Position numbers and translations under genes: made by a program. This document shows, piece after piece, positions 1 to 5,657 of a DNA stretch of 8,191 bases. Numbering within the stretch: the stretch's first letter is position 1; every line of letters begins with the position of its first letter. Source of the stretch: JAMCRM01 sp041685075 (GTDB lineage Bacteria > Acidobacteriota > Terriglobia > Bryobacterales > Bryobacteraceae); the NCBI GenBank assembly GCA_041685075.1, contig JAWLGN010000246.1, positions 1-8,191 of the forward strand. The letters run 5' to 3'. The notes beneath the pieces were generated by a model. It had not been told where the DNA came from and made no database searches. It saw nothing but the letters and a program-made list of their open reading frames with translations.

Positions 1-229
1 CCAACCGGGTGCCCCGCGAGCGGGTGCCGCCAGTGGCGCCACTCAGGTGGGTTGCGCCGCGTGGGTTGTCAAAGTCGGCGGCCGTCACCTGCCGTTCGAC
101 TGTGCCTCGCCGGATGGGGACATTGCCTTTGAACTCGTCCAGCGTCACATAGACGCCCGCTTCGTAGAGGCGTTGCAGGGCTCCCTCGATGCCGTGCGCG
201 CCCACCAGCGCCTCGATGCGCTCCCCGTC
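1..229 (-). other. Fragment resembling a LuxE/PaaK-type acyl-protein synthetase, fused in frame to rpoA
   Basis: These 76 residues (188-263 of the fused frame) have no counterpart in RNA polymerase alpha. They include GALQRLYEAGVYVTLDEFKG, then PIRRG, DFDNP and ATGGTRSRGTRL near the window edge. From memory, the pattern of a tyrosine-containing EAGVYVTLDEFKG, a PVRRG-like step, a D-x-NP step and a T-G/S-G-S/T-R-S glycine-rich loop matches the start of adenylate-forming acyl-protein synthetases or coenzyme F390 synthetase-like proteins. In those enzymes the glycine-rich loop binds the ATP phosphates. The fragment is cut by the window at its 5'-distal side, so the catalytic body is not seen. 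The family call is by recall, not by search. That the segment is not alpha is much surer than what it is. Confidence 0.5.
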
Positions 230-790
230 GAGGCGCGCCGCTTCCACCGAGAAGTTCACCTTGCGGACGGGCGAGTGCACCGAGTCGATGGGGATGTAGC
301 CCAGTGCCAGGTCCTCGTCGAAGTTCTTATCGGCGCTGACGTAGCCGCGGCCCATCTTGAGCCGCATCTCGATGTTCAGCTTGCCGCCCTCGCTGACCGT
401 GGCGATGTGCAGGTTGCGGTCCAGCACCTCCACATCCTGGTCGGTTTCAATCTGCCCGCTGAGCACCTCGCCCGGCTGATCGGTCGAGAGCCGCACCGTC
501 TTGATGCCTTCCCCCATCATCTTGAACGGTACCTGCTTCAGGTTCAGGATGATGTCGGTGGCATCCTCCACCACCCCGGGGATGGGGCTGAACTCGTGCT
601 CCACGCCTTCAATGCGGATGGCCGTGATGGCCGCACCTTCAATGGAGCTCAGCAGGACCCGGCGCAAGCCGTTGCCGATCGTGGTGCCGAACCCGCGCTG
701 GAAAGGCTGTGCCGTAAACAAGCCATACCGTTCCGTGAGGGTATCGGTATTGGCAACCAGTCGTTTGGGTTTCTGAAAGCCCTTAAACAT
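1..790 (-). CDS. rpoA: RNA polymerase alpha subunit, N-terminal part, running in frame into unrelated sequence (partial)
   Basis: The alpha subunit dimerises to seed assembly of RNA polymerase. The gene starts at ATG 790-788 and the frame stays open to the window edge (263 codons visible). Residues 1-187 are clearly alpha: GFGTTIGNGLRRVLLSS (33-49) is the dimer and beta-contact region, IPGVVEDATDIILNLK (70-85) is in the insert domain, and IDSVHSPVRKVNFSVEAARL (168-187) is the return to the dimerisation domain. The expected continuation (roughly GQ-TDYDKL-LE-WT-G, then the linker and C-terminal DNA-binding domain) is absent. From residue 188 the sequence is foreign to alpha (see the next entry). 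It lies 54 bases after rpsD, the usual alpha-operon position. As it stands the product could not fold a normal dimerisation domain. Identity of the first 187 residues is very secure; the fused state may be an assembly error. Confidence 0.9.
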   Translation of the reverse strand, partial: MFKGFQKPKRLVANTDTLTERYGLFTAQPFQRGFGTTIGNGLRRVLLSSIEGAAITAIRIEGVEHEFSPIPGVVEDATDIILNLKQVPFKMMGEGIKTVRLSTDQPGEVLSGQIETDQDVEVLDRNLHIATVSEGGKLNIEMRLKMGRGYVSADKNFDEDLALGYIPIDSVHSPVRKVNFSVEAARLDGERIEALVGAHGIEGALQRLYEAGVYVTLDEFKGNVPIRRGTVERQVTAADFDNPRGATHLSGATGGTRSRGTRL

Positions 791-844
791 ATCTTTCCAT
801 TCCTCGAAAATCGCTGCCAGCCGAATGCTGCCGGTTGCAGCGGC
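791..844 (-). other. rpsD-rpoA spacer with a possible small hairpin
   Basis: The 54-base spacer reads, on the transcript, GCTGC-AACCG-GCAGC just after the rpsD stop. This allows a five-base-pair stem with a five-base loop. A GAGGA and a GGAAAG element lie just upstream of the rpoA ATG and can serve as a ribosome-binding site. There is no run of U after the stem, so it does not look like an intrinsic terminator. Confidence 0.3.
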
Positions 845-1477
845 TTACTTCGAGTACAGCTCGACGATGAGCTGCTCGTTGAGCTGGATCTGCACCAGTT
901 CGTCCCGCTTGGGCATGCCGGTGATGCGGGCCTTCAGGCCGTCGCGGTCCACGTCCATCCAACTCGGAGCGGGCGCGTGCGCCGTGGCATCGCGCGCGGA
1001 GAGGATGGTGGGGTTGTTGCGGCTGGATTCGCGCACGGCAACCTCGTCGCCGGGCTTCACCAGAAAAGAGGGAATGTTGACCTTGCGCCCGTTCACTTCG
1101 ATGTGCCCGTGGCGCACCACCTGCCGCGCCTGCGCGCGGCTGGTGCCGAACCCCATGCGGTAGACCGCGTTGTCCAGCCGGCGCTCCAGGTTCGCCAGCA
1201 GGTTCTCACCGGTGATGCCCTTCTGGTGCGCGGCCTTCTCGAAATTGTTGCGGAACTGCGTCTCCAGCACGCCGTAGATGCGCCGTGCCTTCTGCTTCTC
1301 CCGGAGCTGCAGGCCGTAGCCCACCAGCTTCGCCCTGCGGTCCTTGCCGTGCGCGCCGGGGACGAAGTTGCGCCTCTCAATGGCGCACTTCTCGCTGTGG
1401 CAGCGTTCGCCCTTCAAAAACAGTTTCATGCCCTCGCGCCGGCACAACCGGCAAACCGGGCCTATATATCTTGCCAA
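845..1477 (-). CDS. rpsD: 30S ribosomal protein S4, zinc-binding (C+) form, TTG start
   Basis: S4 binds 16S rRNA early in 30S assembly and in many bacteria represses its own operon. The 210-residue product has the family length and ends in the typical LNEQLIVELYSK. The N-terminal zinc-site cysteines are present at 9, 12, 26 and 31 (C-x2-C-x13-C-x4-C). The S4 RNA-binding domain follows from about residue 99: RLDNAVYRMGFGTSRAQARQ, then GHIEVNGRKVNIPS. The start is TTG (1477-1475): translation from it gives the conserved MARYIGPVC. An AAGGAG element sits six bases upstream, and an in-frame TGA further upstream leaves no ATG or GTG choice. It lies between rpsK and rpoA as in a standard alpha operon. 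The identity is certain. Confidence 0.98.
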   Translation of the reverse strand: MARYIGPVCRLCRREGMKLFLKGERCHSEKCAIERRNFVPGAHGKDRRAKLVGYGLQLREKQKARRIYGVLETQFRNNFEKAAHQKGITGENLLANLERRLDNAVYRMGFGTSRAQARQVVRHGHIEVNGRKVNIPSFLVKPGDEVAVRESSRNNPTILSARDATAHAPAPSWMDVDRDGLKARITGMPKRDELVQIQLNEQLIVELYSK

Positions 1478-1483
1478 GTGATT

Positions 1484-1489
1484 CTCCTT
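1484..1489 (-). promoter_or_regulatory. Ribosome-binding site deciding the TTG start of rpsD
   Basis: The transcript reads AAGGAG six bases before the TTG at 1477-1475. This near-perfect Shine-Dalgarno element supports the non-ATG start, which also gives the conserved S4 N-terminus. Confidence 0.8.
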
Positions 1490-1546
1490 ACCTCTTCCTC
1501 AAGGTGCAGTTTACGGTCGTGGCAGACCTTCTTTCCTGCTTATCTC

Positions 1547-1960
1547 TTACACTCTCCGCTTCTTTGGCGGGCGGCATCCATTGTGCGGAATGGGGGTGAC
1601 GTCCTTGATGGCGCGCACCTCGATGCCCGCCGTTGCCAGGGCCCGCACGGCCGACTCACGGCCCGACCCCGGTCCGCTCACCCGCACCTCCACCGTGCGC
1701 AGGCCGTTCTCGGCGGCCTTGTTGGCCGCCGTCAAGGAGGCCTGCTGCGCGGCGAACGGCGTGCCCTTCCGCGACCCGCGGAACCCCAGCGATCCGGCGC
1801 TCGACCAGGACAGCGTGTTGCCCTCCTGGTCCGAAATCGTCACGATCGTGTTGTTGAAGGTCGCCTGGACATGCACGACGCCGCTATGGACGGTGCGCTT
1901 CTCTTTCCGCTTGAAAGCCTTCTTTTTACCGCCTTTAGTACCCTTTGCTGCTTTCGCCAT
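1547..1960 (-). CDS. rpsK: 30S ribosomal protein S11
   Basis: S11 lies on the 30S platform near the mRNA exit and the E-site, paired with S6 and S18. The 137-residue product shows the family core VHSGVVHVQATFNNTIVTI (24-42), then the glycine-rich GSLGFRGSRKGTPFAAQ. The signature near the C-terminus is PIPHNGCRPPKKRRV. The N-terminal 22 residues are a lysine-rich tail typical of many non-enteric S11 proteins. ATG 1960-1958 is preceded by AAGGA at a good distance. It is separated from rpsM upstream by a 71-base repeat-bearing spacer and from rpsD by 69 bases. These spacers are unusually wide compared with the overlapping genes to the right. Nothing is missing. Confidence 0.98.
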   Translation of the reverse strand: MAKAAKGTKGGKKKAFKRKEKRTVHSGVVHVQATFNNTIVTISDQEGNTLSWSSAGSLGFRGSRKGTPFAAQQASLTAANKAAENGLRTVEVRVSGPGSGRESAVRALATAGIEVRAIKDVTPIPHNGCRPPKKRRV

Positions 1961-1971
1961 AGGTTCCTTGT

Positions 1972-2029
1972 AGCTTTGTAGCTCTCAGCCATCAGCTCTC
2001 AGCGATCAGCAAGCTGAAAGCTGAAAGCT
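1972..2029. repeat. Degenerate seven-base tandem repeat in the rpsM-rpsK spacer
   Basis: Most of the 71-base spacer is built of units of about seven bases with AGC recurring at 1972, 1980, 1987, 1994, 2001 and 2008. Plus-strand units from 1980 include AGCTCTC (twice), AGCCATC, AGCGATC, AGCAAGC and TGAAAGC (twice). AGCTCTCAGC occurs at 1980-1989 and 1994-2003. GCTGAAAGCT occurs twice, overlapping, at 2013-2022 and 2020-2029. The 1994-2003 and 2013-2022 copies are inverted, so the transcript can form a 10-base-pair stem with one G-U pair and a nine-base loop. Similar AGCTGAT/AGCTGAA-like intergenic repeats are, from memory, scattered in Acidobacteriota genomes. Confidence 0.75.
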
Positions 2030-2031
2030 CC

Positions 2032-2418
2032 TTACGTCTTCGCCGTCGCTTTCTTCTTGTTCGCCACTGTCCCGCGACGCGGTCCCTTGCGGGTGCGCGC
2101 ATTCGTATGCGTGCGCTGGCCCCGCACCGGCAGTCCGCGGCGGTGCCGCAGTCCCCGGTACGATCCCATCTCGATGTGCCGCTTAATGTTCATCGAGACT
2201 TCCTTGCGCAGGTCGCCTTCCACGGCACCCTCTTCTTCCAGAAGCTGACGAATCCGGTTTACCTCGTCTTCGGACAGGTCCGCGACCTTCTTATTGAAAT
2301 CGATTCCGGTCCTGTAGAGCAGCGACCGCGCACGGGTCCGCCCGATTCCGTAGATATACGTGAGCCCGATCTCGGCTCTCTTCTTGGGCGGCAAATCCAC
2401 CCCGGCGATACGTGCCAT
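2032..2418 (-). CDS. rpsM: 30S ribosomal protein S13
   Basis: S13 sits in the 30S head, contacts the P-site tRNA and forms bridges to the 50S subunit. The 128-residue product starts with the conserved MARIAGVDLP. It has the helix-two-turn-helix segment TYIYGIGRTRARSLL (20-34) and ends with the signature RGLRHRRGLPVRGQRTHTNA followed by a lysine-rich tail. ATG 2418-2416 is the first possible start of the family N-terminus. A GAGGGAGA stretch overlapping the end of rpmJ serves as ribosome-binding site. The gene begins 13 bases after rpmJ, so it is probably read from the same transcript. In organisms with a separate alpha operon this gene comes first, but no promoter is visible in the 13-base gap. 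Confidence 0.98.
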   Translation of the reverse strand: MARIAGVDLPPKKRAEIGLTYIYGIGRTRARSLLYRTGIDFNKKVADLSEDEVNRIRQLLEEEGAVEGDLRKEVSMNIKRHIEMGSYRGLRHRRGLPVRGQRTHTNARTRKGPRRGTVANKKKATAKT

Positions 2419-2431
2419 AAGCTTCTCTCCC

Positions 2432-2545
2432 TCAGCCCTGACGCTGCTTGTGCTTCGGATTCACGCAGATGACCCGCACCACGCCTTCGCGGCGAATCAC
2501 CTTGCACTTGGCGCACATCCTTTTTACCGATGCCCGTACTTTCAT
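2432..2545 (-). CDS. rpmJ: 50S ribosomal protein L36, zinc-binding (C+) form
   Basis: L36 is the smallest 50S protein and binds 23S rRNA near the factor-binding region. This 37-codon gene translates to a product starting MKVRASVKRMCAKCK and ending NPKHKQRQG. The zinc ligands C11, C14, C27 and H32 are all present (C-x2-C-x12-C-x4-H), so this is the zinc form. The ATG overlaps the infA stop as ATGA (2542-2545), suggesting translational coupling. Upstream ribosome-binding sequence is weak (a distant GGGA), which fits dependence on infA translation. It lies 13 bases before rpsM, its usual place at the end of the spc cluster. Length and residues leave little doubt. Confidence 0.97.
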   Translation of the reverse strand: MKVRASVKRMCAKCKVIRREGVVRVICVNPKHKQRQG

Positions 2546-2775
2546 GATCTTGTCGTTCCCATCACCTTGCGCGTAATCCGACCGCGCGTGTAATCGTGCG
2601 GCATCAACTCCACTTCCACCCGGTCTCCCGGGAGCAGCCGCACAAAATTCCGATTCACCGTCCCGACCACGTGGGCCAGAACCTGCTGCTTCGTCTCGAG
2701 TTCAACGCGGTAGATGGCGCGGGGGAGTTCCTCCACCACCGTCGCGGGCAGCAGCCGCCGCCCCGCCCCGCTCAT
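2542..2775 (-). CDS. infA: Translation initiation factor IF-1, with an atypical N-terminus
   Basis: IF-1 binds the ribosomal A-site during initiation as a single OB-fold domain. The 77-residue product carries the core TVVEELPRAIYRVEL (12-26), VLAHVVGTVNRNFVRLLPGDRVEVEL and the family-ending PHDYTRGRITRK, followed by six extra residues. The usual acidic start (a K-E/D-rich segment then IEVEGTV) is replaced by MSGAGRRLLPATV. ATG 2775-2773 was chosen because it overlaps the map stop as ATGA and gives nearly the family length (usually 71-73 residues). The frame can be extended upstream to 2889 only through map coding sequence, with no IF-1-like residues. Its own stop overlaps rpmJ as ATGA. The identity is secure; the N-terminal wording is unusual. 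Confidence 0.95.
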   Translation of the reverse strand: MSGAGRRLLPATVVEELPRAIYRVELETKQQVLAHVVGTVNRNFVRLLPGDRVEVELMPHDYTRGRITRKVMGTTRS

Positions 2776-3542
2776 GGCCCCGTCAACACCCACGGCCCGT
2801 TGGATGTCACCGCTACCGAGTGCTCGAAGTGCGCCGAGTAGGAGCCGTCGCGGGTCAGCGCCGTCCAGCGGTCCTTGGCGATCTTGCAATCGGGCTTGCC
2901 CGCGTTCACCATCGGCTCCACCGCCAGCACGATCCCTTCCTTCAACCGCGGGTTTTCATTCTTCCGGTCCACGTAATTCGGCACCTGCGGCTCTTCATGC
3001 AGCCGCGTCCCGATCCCGTGTCCCACATACTCCCGCACCACCGAAAAACCGTTGCCGGTAACGTGCCGCTCGACCGCCGCGCAGACATCCATGAGGCGGT
3101 TGCCGGCGCGCATCTGCCCGATGGCGCGCTCCAGCGCCTCCCGGGTGACGTCGAGCAGCCTCTGGGTCTCCTCGCTAACCTGGCCGACCGGCACCGTCAC
3201 CGCCGAATCGCCGTAATACCCGTCCAGTTGCACGCCCGTATCGATCGAGACGATATCGCCCGACTTCAAAACCCGTTTGGCGCTCGGGATCCCGTGAACA
3301 ATCTCATCGTTCACCGACGTGCACAGCACATATTTGTACGTCTCTCCCGCCGCGGGGACATAGTAGCCCTTGAAGGCGGGCCGTGCGCCGGCATCGGCCA
3401 TCATGCGCGCCGCGGCCACCTCGAGGTCCATTGTGGTGGCGCCCTCGACGGCCAGTTCGCGCATCTTCTGAAGAATCTGGTAGACCAGCAGGCCGGCCTT
3501 CCGCATCTTTTCCAGTTCCGCCGGCGTCTTGCGAATAATCAT
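2772..3542 (-). CDS. map: Methionine aminopeptidase, type I
   Basis: This enzyme removes the initiator methionine from new proteins whose second residue is small. The 256-residue length is typical of the short type I form without an N-terminal zinc-finger extension. All five metal ligands of the pita-bread fold can be placed: D101 (SIDTGV), D112 (YYGDSAVTVPVG), H175 (YVGHGIGTRLHEEP), E209 (VEPMV) and E240 (FEHSVAV). The substrate-site histidines H83 (VNDEIVHGIP) and H182 are also present. ATG 3542-3540 overlaps the adk stop as ATGA. It is preceded by AGGA inside adk, and its own stop overlaps the infA start in the same way. The adk-map-infA order is common in Gram-positive bacteria, Acidobacteriota and others, and couples protein maturation to ribosome synthesis. 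Confidence 0.98.
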   Translation of the reverse strand: MIIRKTPAELEKMRKAGLLVYQILQKMRELAVEGATTMDLEVAAARMMADAGARPAFKGYYVPAAGETYKYVLCTSVNDEIVHGIPSAKRVLKSGDIVSIDTGVQLDGYYGDSAVTVPVGQVSEETQRLLDVTREALERAIGQMRAGNRLMDVCAAVERHVTGNGFSVVREYVGHGIGTRLHEEPQVPNYVDRKNENPRLKEGIVLAVEPMVNAGKPDCKIAKDRWTALTRDGSYSAHFEHSVAVTSNGPWVLTGP

Positions 3543-4201
3543 TGCTTCCTGCTACTTTTGTCCCTGATTGCCCCGCAGACCTTCTCGAACAGCGCTTCGG
3601 GCCGCAAGTCTCCGGCGTCAATCTCGCACAGCCAGCCTCGTTCGCGGAAAAAACCCACCAGGGGGCGCGTCTGTTTTTCGTACGCTTCCAGCCTCCGCCG
3701 AATGACGGGTTCGGTATCGTCTTCGCGCGTCGCGAGCACGCAGCCGTCCAGATCGCAATACCCCGGCCTGCTGGGCGGGGCATCGTTCACATTATACAAA
3801 GCACCGCAGCAGGGACAGTGCCGCCTGCCCGAAAGCCGACTTATAAGTACATTATAATCCAACAGCAAGTAGATGACTACCGGGGCGCTCCCGGCGGCCT
3901 CCAGCCGCCCGGCCAGGTGCTCCGCCTGGGCCATCGTACGGGGGTAGCCATCCAGCACGAAACCGTCCCGGGCGTCCGGCTCCTCCAGACGCCGGTCCAC
4001 CATCCGGTTGACCACATCGTCGGAAACCAGCGCACCGGACCGCACCACCTGCGCGACGTCGCCGGCCTCTACCCGGCCGATCCGTTCCCGCAGCATATCG
4101 CCGGTCGACAGATGCGGAACCCCCAGGCAGGCTTTGAGCAGCCTGGCCTGAGTCCCTTTGCCCGAACCCGGGGCGCCGAGCAGAATGACAGCCGAGCGCA
4201 A
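3539..4201 (-). CDS. adk: Adenylate kinase with a zinc-type LID domain, TTG start
   Basis: Adenylate kinase interconverts ATP + AMP and two ADP in the cytoplasm. The 220-residue product has the P-loop GAPGSGKGT (9-17), the AMP-site STGDMLRE (32-39), and DGYPRT (84-89) with the catalytic-site arginine. The long-form LID lies at about 122-160. C129, C132, C149 and D152 match the Cys3-Asp zinc site known from Bacillus adenylate kinase, and the closing RxDD follows (159-162). The start is TTG (4201-4199). The frame is closed upstream by the in-frame TAA of secY at 4231-4229. No ATG, GTG or other TTG lies between, so this is the only start that keeps the P-loop. GGAGAG lies five to six bases before it. 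The stop overlaps map. Confidence 0.97.
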   Translation of the reverse strand: MRSAVILLGAPGSGKGTQARLLKACLGVPHLSTGDMLRERIGRVEAGDVAQVVRSGALVSDDVVNRMVDRRLEEPDARDGFVLDGYPRTMAQAEHLAGRLEAAGSAPVVIYLLLDYNVLISRLSGRRHCPCCGALYNVNDAPPSRPGYCDLDGCVLATREDDTEPVIRRRLEAYEKQTRPLVGFFRERGWLCEIDAGDLRPEALFEKVCGAIRDKSSRKQ

Positions 4202-4204
4202 TAG

Positions 4205-4210
4205 CTCTCC
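4205..4210 (-). promoter_or_regulatory. Ribosome-binding site deciding the TTG start of adk
   Basis: The transcript reads GGAGAG just before the TTG at 4201-4199, with GGAG ending five bases before its partner AG-CTA spacer. It lies in the 27-base secY-adk gap. It supports the unusual start codon, which is the only candidate after the in-frame secY stop. Confidence 0.65.
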
Positions 4211-4228
4211 GTGACCGCGGCTGGCGAC

Positions 4229-5632
4229 TTAGAACGTCGAGCGCCGCCCCCGAATCCGTCCCGCGCGCGGCGTAAACCCTTCGTAGTGCCGCATGATGAG
4301 CTGCGCCTCCACCTGGTTCACCGTATCCATCGCCACCCCCACCACGATCAGCAGCGAAGTGCCGCCGAAGTAGAAGGTCACGTTCAGTCCCTCCAGCAGC
4401 CAGCGCGGCCCGTAGGTATCGATCCAGTTCCCGATCAGCGGCAGGTGGTGCAGCTTGATCCCCGAGATCATCACGTCCGGAATGATGCACAGCAGCGACA
4501 GGTACAGGCCCCCCACCACTGTGATCTTGGTCAGGATCGCGTTCATGTACTCGGCGGTGTTCTTGCCCGGCCGGATGCCCGGAATGAAGCCGCCGTACTT
4601 GCGCATGTTATCGGCCGCTTCGTTGGGGTTGAAAATGATCGACACGTAGAAGAAGCAGAAGAAGATAATTGCCGCTACGAACAGCACGTAGTAGAGGGGT
4701 TCGCCGTGCTGGATGGACCGCAGGGTGGCGCTCAGCCAGCCGATATTCCGCGTCGCCGGCAGGGTGGCCAGCGTCTGGGGGAAAGCCAGGATCGAGGAGG
4801 CGAAGATCACCGGAATCACGCCGCCGGCGTTCACCTTCAGGGGCATGTGGGTGGACTGCCCGCCCATCACCCGGCGCCCCACCACCCGCTTAGCGTATTG
4901 CACCGGAATGCGCCGCTCGCCCCGCTCCACCAGGACGATGAAGGCCACCACCAGCACCATCAGCACCAGGATGATGCTCATCTGGAGCAGGTTCCATTCC
5001 TTGGTCACGAAGGTGTTGGTGTAGATGTTCTCGATGGCGCCCGGCAGCCCCACCACGATGCCCGCGAAGATGATGAGCGACATGCCGTTGCCCACTCCGC
5101 GGTCGCTGATCTGCTCACCGAGCCACATGATAAAGGCCGTCCCGGTGGTCAGGGAGAAGACCGTCATCATGGTAAAGCCGAAGCCCGGGTTGATGACAAT
5201 GCCGGGACCCATCTGCATCAGTCCCTGGGCGATGCCGAACGACTGGACCACACTCAGCACCACCGTCAGATACCGGGTGTACTGGGTAATCTTGCGGCGC
5301 CCCAGCTCGCCTTCCTTCTGCAACCGCTCCAGCGTGGGGATCACCACGGTCAGCAACTGCAGAATAATCGAGGCCGTGATGTAGGGCATGATGCCCAACG
5401 CGAACACCGTCAGCCGCCGGATGTTGCCGCCCGCGAACAGATCGAAGAATCCGAAAATGGTGCCCTGCTGGTTGGCGAAGAACTCTTCCCACCGGATCAG
5501 GTTGATGCCCGGCGTGGGGATGTGTGACCCCAACCGGTAGACCGCCAGGATAGCCAGGGTGAAGATCACCCGCCGGCGGAGGTCCGGGATGCGAAAGACA
5601 TTCGCAAACGCTTCCAAAAACTTCGAAATCAT
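4229..5632 (-). CDS. secY: Protein translocase channel subunit SecY
   Basis: SecY forms the membrane channel through which SecA or ribosomes pass unfolded proteins. The 467-residue product shows ten expected hydrophobic segments, the first at about 22-40. The plug-region signature is FFDLFAGGNIRRLTVFALGI (62-81). The cytoplasmic loop GFIPGIRPG (348-356) carries the arginine needed for SecA-driven transport, and the last helix FYFGGTSLLIVVGVAMD (420-436) is clear. It is about 24 residues longer than the E. coli protein. Much of this is an extended outer loop (about 388-419, GIKLHHLPLIGNWIDTYGPR onward) between the last two helices, where the E. coli protein is short. ATG 5632-5630 starts 25 bases after rplO; the ribosome-binding sequence is weak. 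The tail GFTPRAGRIRGRR is basic. The identity is certain. Confidence 0.98.
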   Translation of the reverse strand: MISKFLEAFANVFRIPDLRRRVIFTLAILAVYRLGSHIPTPGINLIRWEEFFANQQGTIFGFFDLFAGGNIRRLTVFALGIMPYITASIILQLLTVVIPTLERLQKEGELGRRKITQYTRYLTVVLSVVQSFGIAQGLMQMGPGIVINPGFGFTMMTVFSLTTGTAFIMWLGEQISDRGVGNGMSLIIFAGIVVGLPGAIENIYTNTFVTKEWNLLQMSIILVLMVLVVAFIVLVERGERRIPVQYAKRVVGRRVMGGQSTHMPLKVNAGGVIPVIFASSILAFPQTLATLPATRNIGWLSATLRSIQHGEPLYYVLFVAAIIFFCFFYVSIIFNPNEAADNMRKYGGFIPGIRPGKNTAEYMNAILTKITVVGGLYLSLLCIIPDVMISGIKLHHLPLIGNWIDTYGPRWLLEGLNVTFYFGGTSLLIVVGVAMDTVNQVEAQLIMRHYEGFTPRAGRIRGRRSTF

Positions 5633-5657
5633 AGGGCTAATCGCTTCCCGGCGCGCC

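Noticed and set aside
232..239. GGCGCGCC, an eight-base palindrome next to the rpoA break, also found at 5650-5657 with flanking identity over 11 bases.
   Set aside because: It could suggest a cloning or recombination site, but such a GC palindrome is expected by chance in GC-rich DNA, and the 5650 copy sits at an ordinary gene junction.
1478..1546. A possible AAGGT/ACCTT stem in the rpsK-rpsD spacer.
   Set aside because: Only five base pairs, with a long loop and no U-run; not distinguishable from chance.
47..1981. A 644-codon open frame on the plus strand.
   Set aside because: It lies antisense to rpoA, rpsD and rpsK, which are unmistakable. Its translation is rich in H, R, A and L without any family motif, as expected from GC-rich antisense codons.
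2776..2889. An N-terminal extension of IF-1 back to 2889.
   Set aside because: The extra residues are map codons in another frame; the ATGA overlap and family length favour 2775.
2820..3857. A 345-codon plus-strand frame.
   Set aside because: It is antisense to map and adk, both complete with all catalytic residues, and shows no recognisable protein family.
4211..5527. A 438-codon plus-strand frame with a very histidine-rich product.
   Set aside because: It is the antisense shadow of secY. The histidines arise from reverse reading of GTG, ATG and similar codons for hydrophobic residues; it has no ribosome-binding site or known domain.
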